Of a stretch of DNA of 45,432 nt, positions 39,649-45,432 are shown piece by piece. A program made the position numbers and the translations under genes. Position 1 is the first letter of the stretch; every line of letters starts with the position of its first letter. Source of the DNA: Rhizaria sp. SCN 62-66 (lineage: Eukaryota; Rhizaria, unplaced); contig MEDY01000247.1 in the NCBI GenBank assembly GCA_001724265.1, positions 1 through 45,432 of the forward strand, in the 5' to 3' direction. The notes under the pieces were generated by a model. The model did not search any database and was not told the DNA's origin. It saw only the letters and a list, made by a program, of their open reading frames with translations.

Positions 39649-42600
39649 TCACTGGAAGAGCATCTGGCCGTACGGCACCTTGGGGTCCCACGCCACGGGC
39701 CGCTCCTCGGAGCCGATGCCGAAGCACTGCATGAAGCCCTTGCCGGGCTGCGGGCCGCGCGCGTGGCGCACCTGCACGCGCGCCTCGGCCTGCGCCTTGA
39801 GCGAACGCACCAGCGGCGAGCTCAGCGCCGACGTCTCTGTCGCCAGTACCGAAGCCGGCCGGAACGACGGCGAGCGCGCGCTCAGCAGGCCGGACGCCGG
39901 GCCGCCGGAGGCAGACGCCGAGGCCGAAGCCGCGGGCAGGGGCAGACGGGCCGAGGCGCCGCCGCCGTTGAAGGACGCGGAGGCGGCGGACAGCGACGGC
40001 GACGGCGACGGCAGCGGCAGCGGGAGCGGCACGGGCGACGGCGACGGTGAGGGCGACGCCTGCCGCTGCTGCTGCTGCTGCTGCGGGCGGGACTTAGGGG
40101 CGGCAGGCGCAGCGGCAGAGGCGACGGGGCGGCTCTTGCCGGAGAGGATGGCGGACATGGTGACGCCGGGCGCCGAGGCGGCGGGCGCCGAGGAGGCGGG
40201 CGCCGAAGCCGCGAGCGCCGAAGCCGCGAGCGCCGAAACCGCGAGGACAGTGGGCACCGAGGCGGGGACCGCGGCGGGCTCGGGCTTGGCGGTGCCCGCG
40301 ACGATTGACGCGTACGAGGGCGGGGCCGCCATCGCCACCGAGGCCACCGCTTCCTTGCCGGCGGCGCCGTCCTTGTTGCCGTTGTTGACGCGCGCCTGCG
40401 GGCGCAGCCGGCCCGAGCCCGCGCCCCAGCCGCGCTCGCTGCTGGCACCGTTGCCGTTGCCGTTACCGGTGCTTGTGGCCGAGGCGCTGCGCTCGGCGCC
40501 GCGCGAGCCGCCGAGGGCCGGGGGCGAGAGCGGCAGCGACGACGCATTCGCGCTCGCGCTCGCGGCCGCGGCCGCGGCCACGGGCGTGCCGCTCGCCGCC
40601 GCTGCCGCGGTGCTGCCGCTGGCGTTGGCTGGCGTGGCGGCCTTCTTGTCCTTAACCATGGGCAGGTAGGCGTACATGGGCATGATGTGCATGCCCTTGA
40701 ACACCGCCGGGTCCACCAGCGGCTGCGCGCTCGCGCTGCCGCCGCCGGGGGTCGCGGGCGACGGCGCCTCGCTGCTCTCGTCCGCGCTCGCGCTCGCGGC
40801 GGCGGCGGCAGCGGCAGCAGCGGCGGCAGCTGCAGCGGCGGCGGCGGCGGTGCTGCCACCGGCGCTGGGCTTGGCCTTCGCGTTGGCGGTGGCGACGGCG
40901 ACGGCACGGAAGGCGTCCTTCTTTTTCGCGAACTCGACCAGCACGGCCGTCACTGGCTGCCCGGGCTGGAGCCCCGTCTCGGCGTAGCCCGAGTGCTGCG
41001 GGGCAGGCGCCTTGACGTGCAGACACGGCACGACGGAGCGGACCTCGCCGAAGACGGCGAAGCGCTCGCGCAGCGCCTCGACCGCCGTGTTGGCCGCGAA
41101 GCCGTCGGCGTAGACGGTGCACTTGACGTCGCGCACTGGGTTGCGGCACTCGATGAGCGTGTCGTCGGCACACAACCGTAGCCGCTGCGACTCGCGCAGG
41201 GCCGCCAGCAGCTGCGGCAGCTGCACCGGCACCGGCAGCATCAGCGCGGACGCCGGCAGCGTCGTCGTGCCAGTCCCGGTCCCGTTGCCGTTGCCCACCG
41301 CGCTGCTGCTGCTGCTGGAGCTGGAGGCAGTGGAGGCCGAGGCCGTGCCGGGCGCGGCGGCACTGGGCGCGGTGCTGGGCGACGCGGGCGACGTGGGCGA
41401 CGCGGGCGTCAGCTCACAGCTGCTGCTGCTGCTGCTGCCGCTGTCGCCACTGATGGCGTTGTGCGTCGCGCCGCTTTCCGAGGCCGAGGCGGTGGCGGCA
41501 GCGGCGGCGGCGGCCTGCGCCTGCGCCTGCTTGGCGAGCGCGACGGCGTTGAGGCGGGCCAGCACCCAGCCCACGGTCACCACGCCGATTCGCGGCTCGC
41601 CGCTGGCGCTGGCGCTCGCACTGGCGGTCGGGCTGGCGACGCCCTCGACGGGCCCGAGACCGTCGCTGTTGCCGCTGGTGCTGCCGGCGCCGACGAGCGC
41701 GGGCTCGGCGGCGTGCTCGGCCATGTGCGCGCGCAGCTCCGCGTCGGCGGCCATGTTGGCGTGCGAGAACCAGCCCTCGACGCACAGCCGCACGGCGCGC
41801 GCTACTGACCGCAAATGCGACTGCGGTAACTGCCACCCGTCGGGCCCCCCGTGCCCGTGGTGCCCGTGGTGGCCGTGGTGACTGTGGGCGTGGCCGTGGC
41901 CGTGGCCGTGGGGGCCGCCGGGGCTGGCCCCGTAGCCGCCGCCGCCGCCGCCGCCGTAGCCGCCGCCATAGCCGCCGCCGTAGGCCCCGGAGCCGTAGCC
42001 GCCGGGGCCGTGGTACTGGTGTCGCGGCGGCCGCTGCCCGCCCTGGTGCCCGTGGCCGTGGCCGTGGGCGTATCCGTTGTGGTCGTAGTAGCCACTCGCA
42101 CTGCTGCTGCTGCTGCTGCTGCTGCTCGCGGTGGTGGGGGCATAGCCGGCGGCCGTGGAGCCGTCGCCGTCGCCGTCGCCAGCGCCGGCGCCCTCGGCGG
42201 CCGCGTTGCCGGCGCCGCTGCCGTTGGGGGACACGCTGCCGCCGCCGTCGCCGTGGCTGTGGCCGGCGTTGTTGGCGTTGTTGCCGCCGCCGTTGGGCCC
42301 GTGGCCGTAGCCGCCGGGGGGGCCGCCGTAGGGCCCGTTGTAGCTGTTGCCGTGCGAGCGCGGACCGTAGCCGCCGTAGCCGTGGCCGTGGGGGCCGTAG
42401 CGGCCGCCGCCGTAGGGCCCGTTGAAGGGCAGGCCGTAGCCGCTGCCGTAGCCGGGGTGGCCGTGGGGGCCCGGGGGGCCGTGGGGGCCCGGGGAGCCCT
42501 GGTGGGGGCCGGGGGCGTAGCCGTTGGGGCCGATGTTGCCGTTGGCGCCGTCGCCGTCGCCGTTGCTGGTCTCGGCAGGGGCTGCGGCGCCACCGTTGCC

Positions 42601-43212
42601 GTCGGCGTTGCCATTGCCGGGCACAGGGCCCTGCTGCTGCTGCTGCTGCTGCTGGTTGGTGTTGCCGTTGCCGTTGTTGTTGAACTGGGGCCCGGGGCCG
42701 TAGTTGTTGTAGTAGCCGTGGCCGTGGCCGTGGGGGCCGGCGCGGCGCGGGCCGGCGGGGCCGCCGTGGCCGTGGGGCCCGTACGCCGGGTACCCGCCGT
42801 TGCCGTTGCTGCCGTTGGTGGGGTGAGGCGGCGGAGGGGCGAAGCCGCCGGGGCCCGGAGGCGCAAAGCCGGGCCCCTGCTGCCCCTGCGGGGGCTGCTG
42901 GCCGTTGTAGTAGCCGCCGTGCGGGGGCCCGCGGCCGGGCGGCGCGAAACCAGGCCCTTGCTGCTGCTGCTGCTGCTGCTGCTGATGCTGTGGGGCAAAG
43001 CCCTGGGGCGAGAAGACGGCAGACTTGGCGTTGAGCGCAGCCTTGGTCGCAGCCGCGGCGGCGGCGGCGTCGTCGTCGCTCGGCCGCGACTGCTGCTGCT
43101 GCTCTTGCTGGGAGGCGGCAGCGGCGGCGGCGGCGGGGCCCTTGCCTGCGGCCGTAGGGCCGGGGCTGGGGGCGGGTTTGGAGCTCTTGGCGGCGGCGCG
43201 GGGTGAGCTCAT
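39649..43212 (-). CDS. LARP6-like protein: La motif, RRM and SUZ-C
   Basis: La-related RNA-binding protein of 1187 residues in one exon, stop TGA. The N-terminal 450 residues are Gly/Tyr/Pro/Asn-rich and prion-like (NGPYGG, HGHGHGH and polyGln runs). The La module follows: La motif about 465-690 (VEGWFSHANMAADAELRAHM, then VVTVGWVLARLNAV, then LLAALRESQRLRLCADDTLIECR) and RRM about 695-775 (RNP2-like CTVYADGF, RNP1-like AVLVEFAKK). A SUZ-C-like motif, VRHARGPQPGKGF (about 1147-1160), near the C-terminus points to the LARP6 group. Ser/Ala-rich insertions split the La motif in two places. Several RNA-contacting aromatic positions are replaced: VEYYF is VEGWF, and the preceding Gln is Cys. Those in LARP6 regulate mRNA translation and localisation; the role here is inference. 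It is divergent to LAMTOR5, 806 bases apart. Confidence 0.82.
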   Translation of the reverse strand: MSSPRAAAKSSKPAPSPGPTAAGKGPAAAAAAASQQEQQQQSRPSDDDAAAAAAATKAALNAKSAVFSPQGFAPQHQQQQQQQQQGPGFAPPGRGPPHGGYYNGQQPPQGQQGPGFAPPGPGGFAPPPPHPTNGSNGNGGYPAYGPHGHGGPAGPRRAGPHGHGHGYYNNYGPGPQFNNNGNGNTNQQQQQQQQGPVPGNGNADGNGGAAAPAETSNGDGDGANGNIGPNGYAPGPHQGSPGPHGPPGPHGHPGYGSGYGLPFNGPYGGGRYGPHGHGYGGYGPRSHGNSYNGPYGGPPGGYGHGPNGGGNNANNAGHSHGDGGGSVSPNGSGAGNAAAEGAGAGDGDGDGSTAAGYAPTTASSSSSSSSSASGYYDHNGYAHGHGHGHQGGQRPPRHQYHGPGGYGSGAYGGGYGGGYGGGGGGGYGASPGGPHGHGHGHAHSHHGHHGHHGHGGPDGWQLPQSHLRSVARAVRLCVEGWFSHANMAADAELRAHMAEHAAEPALVGAGSTSGNSDGLGPVEGVASPTASASASASGEPRIGVVTVGWVLARLNAVALAKQAQAQAAAAAAATASASESGATHNAISGDSGSSSSSSCELTPASPTSPASPSTAPSAAAPGTASASTASSSSSSSSAVGNGNGTGTGTTTLPASALMLPVPVQLPQLLAALRESQRLRLCADDTLIECRNPVRDVKCTVYADGFAANTAVEALRERFAVFGEVRSVVPCLHVKAPAPQHSGYAETGLQPGQPVTAVLVEFAKKKDAFRAVAVATANAKAKPSAGGSTAAAAAAAAAAAAAAAAAASASADESSEAPSPATPGGGSASAQPLVDPAVFKGMHIMPMYAYLPMVKDKKAATPANASGSTAAAAASGTPVAAAAAASASANASSLPLSPPALGGSRGAERSASATSTGNGNGNGASSERGWGAGSGRLRPQARVNNGNKDGAAGKEAVASVAMAAPPSYASIVAGTAKPEPAAVPASVPTVLAVSALAASALAASAPASSAPAASAPGVTMSAILSGKSRPVASAAAPAAPKSRPQQQQQQRQASPSPSPSPVPLPLPLPSPSPSLSAASASFNGGGASARLPLPAASASASASGGPASGLLSARSPSFRPASVLATETSALSSPLVRSLKAQAEARVQVRHARGPQPGKGFMQCFGIGSEERPVAWDPKVPYGQMLFQ

Positions 43213-44018
43213 CGTTCGGGCGCGCGCGGTCCGGGGAAGAAGGCGCGACTCTGCGGAGCAAGGGGAACAGGGAAGAAGCGGGGCGAAAGAGCGGAGTGAG
43301 CACGGGCGCGCGGAACGGAGGCCAGACTCAGAGACATCATCGCGATTCGCTGGGCGGCGACGGTCAGAAGCCGTTGGGGCCGCGTGCGGCGAGAAACAGG
43401 CACGCGGTGCGGCGTGTCACATCGGGAGAAAAACATTTAGCAACGAAGAGCATTATACGGCATTATTGCTACGCGATTAGAGGGAATCGAAGCGTTGGGT
43501 CGAGCCGACACCCGATTTCGAGGTGTGTCCAGCGTCACCGCGGACGACGCACTCACCAATACATTCCCACCTAATTCCGCACACTTCATGAAAACAACTG
43601 CGTAGTTCGATTCCAACTGCAACTAAGGCAGCTGTAAAAACTATTCCTGGTCTTTCCACGGAAGGCATACTCGCGAAACGAGCTCGGTTTTGAATGCGTC
43701 TGGGTCAGAACCGGCTTGACTTTCCGAGCCACGAGCCGCTGGACCTCTCTCTCTGCGAGTCCACTCGCGACTGTGAGCAAGTCAGCCGATTAAGGACCTC
43801 AAGAGGCATTTCGTAGGTGAGACGAGTGCCTTAAGACGTGAAATTTTGATATGTTATGAATTTTAGAGGATTTGCTATGATACTCGAACCAAATGTGTAC
43901 TGACGGTCATGAGACTGAGTATACCCATGGGTCGTGTGCTTACTCGCGATTCCCCCTCTTCACAGCCTCTTTCCCTCCTTCACTGCCCCCAGCGAGTCCC
44001 CCGAGCCTTTCTGCCCCC
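43213..44018. promoter_or_regulatory. Divergent promoter region, LARP6-like / LAMTOR5
   Basis: These 806 bases separate two head-to-head genes. The half next to the LARP start is GC-rich; 43430-43900 is mixed and AT-richer; the last 100 bases before LAMTOR5 are C/T-rich. I looked for tRNA-like B boxes around 43490 and 43605 and found none with paired stems. No gene is supported here. Confidence 0.5.
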
Positions 44019-44458
44019 ATGGACGCGCCTGCCCAGTCCAACGACGAGAATGCTCCCATGGAGGAGGTCCTCACCACCACCCTGTCCAACATGTACGTCT
44101 TCTGGCCCCCTCTTTGGTGGTTCTCTACTCCCACTCTTTCTTTCTTGTCACTCACCTGCCATCTCTGTTATCTAATTTCATTCTCTCGCCCTCTCCCGCC
44201 GCCCGCCGCTCGCCGCCGCCCGCCAGGATTTCCCAGCAGGGCGTCAAGGGCGTGCTGGTGACTGACCACGAGGGTCTATGCGTGGCCGCGCGCGGCAGCC
44301 TCGACGCCGCCAACGCGGCGCGCTTTACCAGCACGCTCGAGAACGCGGCCAAGCTGGGCGGAGAGACCGACGAGGTCCCCACCGTCACCGTCGAGACCGC
44401 GCAGAGCACGATTACCATTGTCTCCAAGGACGGCTTCATCACTGCCGTCTGCAAGTAA
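44019..44458 (+). CDS. LAMTOR5: Ragulator subunit LAMTOR5 (HBXIP), roadblock fold
   Basis: Small subunit of the Ragulator complex, which holds Rag GTPases on the lysosome for TORC1 nutrient signalling. The exons are 44019-44092 and 44227-44458, giving 101 residues, near the 91 of the human short form. The join (NM/ISQQGVKGVLVTD) restores the conserved roadblock-like start that in human reads as PSIVGVLCTD. Further matches are HEGLCVAARGSL, NAAKLGG, EVPTVTVET and STITIVSKDGFITAV. The donor is GTACGT and the acceptor CCAG. The ATG at 44019 opens a short acidic N-terminus containing a second ATG; either could be used. The pairing with neighbours does not suggest co-function. Confidence 0.9.
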
Positions 44459-44742
44459 GCACGTACGCGCCTCGCGCCGTTTCGATCTATCACTCAAGAT
44501 TTGTTCTGTTTTCCGTTATTTTCACATCTGTTTGTTCATTAGCTGTCGTAATTTCATAGAGTAGTTGTGTTCGAATACAATACCACGTTACATATCCATA
44601 TTCCACTCTAAATGGTGATAAACAAGAAACTCTTTATTCTCGATTCGACTAAGTAACAGTTCTTTGTAGTCTGACACATGAGCTTGTGATTGTGATAGTG
44701 GAATAATTCGCTTCTTAGGCGCACGCACAGTCCCCGCTAAGC

Positions 44743-45432
44743 TCACCGCACGCCGCCCAGCCCTCCGGCCCGGTGTCCAGTCCCCGCGCCGCCGCCCCCG
44801 CTGCCCGCGCCCGCGCCCACGCCCGCGCCGGCGCCGGCCCCGACGGCCGCAGCGCCCACGCCGGCCGAGAGCGCGGCCGCGGCCGAGGCGGAAGACACGA
44901 GCGCGCCGTGGTGCGAGTACTCGGCCGCCTTGGCCTGGAAACGCTGCAGAATCGGCAGGTCCGTGTCCTGACTCAGACGCTCCGCCGCCGCCGCCGAGCG
45001 CCGGCCCGCCGCGCGCCCGCCGCGCGCGCCCCCGGCCCCCGCTGCGCCCGCCGCTGCGCCGGTGTAGCTGAGCCCGAACTGGCCCTGCCTGAGGCCGCCC
45101 TGCGCGGGCAAGAACGCCCCCGCGCCGGGCCCCGCCGCAGCCAGGCCCGCAGCGCCCGGCGGGCCGCCCTGCAGCCGCTGCAATCGCGGCCCCAGCAGCG
45201 CGCCCGTTGGCGTGCCCGCGCCGAAGCCGTAGCCGACGCCCGCCTCGCCCGCCGCGGGCGCCGCGAACGGCAGCCCCTCGCGCAGCAGCGGCAGCGTGCC
45301 GGGCCCCGCGGCCGCGGACGCAGCGCCGCCGCGGCCGCCGCTACCGCGGGCATATGCGCTGTAGCCCGCGGCCGCGCTGCTCGACTGGGACATCGCCGCA
45401 GCGCCCGCGGCGGCGAGCGCGATGCTCCCGCC
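44743..45432 (-). CDS. Unrecognised Gly/Ala-rich protein, partial at window edge
   Basis: The frame ends in TGA at 44743-44745 and remains open to the window edge, so the N-terminus may lie outside. An internal ATG at 45393 would give 216 residues. The sequence is almost wholly Gly, Ala and Arg-poor low complexity, with one more ordinary segment near the C-terminus (DTDLPILQRFQAKAAEYSHHG, trimmed here to its clear part). I recognise no domain. It converges with LAMTOR5, leaving 284 bases between stops. The codon and residue bias match the other genes, so it is probably real. Confidence 0.55.
   Translation of the reverse strand, partial: GGSIALAAAGAAAMSQSSSAAAGYSAYARGSGGRGGAASAAAGPGTLPLLREGLPFAAPAAGEAGVGYGFGAGTPTGALLGPRLQRLQGGPPGAAGLAAAGPGAGAFLPAQGGLRQGQFGLSYTGAAAGAAGAGGARGGRAAGRRSAAAAERLSQDTDLPILQRFQAKAAEYSHHGALVSSASAAAALSAGVGAAAVGAGAGAGVGAGAGSGGGGAGTGHRAGGLGGVR

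Noticed and set aside
43600-43630. GTTCGATTCC-like sequence as a tRNA B box
   Set aside because: The flanking bases do not form a T-stem, and no acceptor, D or anticodon stems can be drawn. The reverse-strand candidate near 43490 fails in the same way.
1-45432. Bacterial origin or bacterial contamination, given the high GC and long frames
   Set aside because: Spliceosomal introns in six genes, together with kinesin-5, MAD2, CFAP299 and LAMTOR5, show that this is eukaryotic nuclear DNA.

Overview
This is nuclear DNA from a flagellated, probably single-celled eukaryote. The evidence is genes split by spliceosomal introns, a ciliary gene (CFAP299), a spindle motor (kinesin-5), a spindle checkpoint gene (MAD2) and a Ragulator subunit (LAMTOR5). 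Coding DNA is very GC-rich and full of Ala, Ser, Gly, Gln and His runs, while the intergenic DNA is AT-rich. I cannot name the supergroup. CFAP299 argues against land plants and most fungi.

Layout, left to right: kinesin-5 (-, 467-5536); CFAP299 (+, 6073-7077, 3 exons); an AT-rich gap; an EF-hand plus DUSP23-like phosphatase (+, 8252-10858); a protein with two PARP-type zinc fingers and no PARP catalytic domain (-, 11405-12917, 3 exons); MAD2 (-, 13685-15187, 5 exons); thiopurine methyltransferase-like TPMT (+, 15711-16968, 4 exons, with an in-frame TAG at codon 4); an unrecognised, probably mitochondrial protein (-, 17419-20106); a giant disordered Ser/Gly/His/Gln-rich protein (+, 20627-33536, one frameshift); a secreted protein with about 21 EGF-like modules (+, 34536-38199, 2 exons); a LARP6-like La-module protein (-, 39649-43212); LAMTOR5 (+, 44019-44458, 2 exons); and the C-terminal part of an unrecognised Gly/Ala-rich protein (-, 44743 to the window edge).

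The genes do not form a pathway. Three head-to-head pairs (kinesin-5/CFAP299, MAD2/TPMT, mitochondrial protein/giant protein) are separated by almost the same distance, 520-536 bases. Two of these intergenic regions, upstream of the mitotic genes kinesin-5 and MAD2, share three short sequence blocks in the same order.

The strongest unusual signal is in splicing. All 13 introns I could place by reading frame and protein homology start with GTNCG, with C at +4 and G at +5, instead of the usual GTRAG. A second theme is that low-complexity insertions interrupt conserved domains (La motif, phosphatase, EGF module, TPMT) without destroying their conserved blocks.
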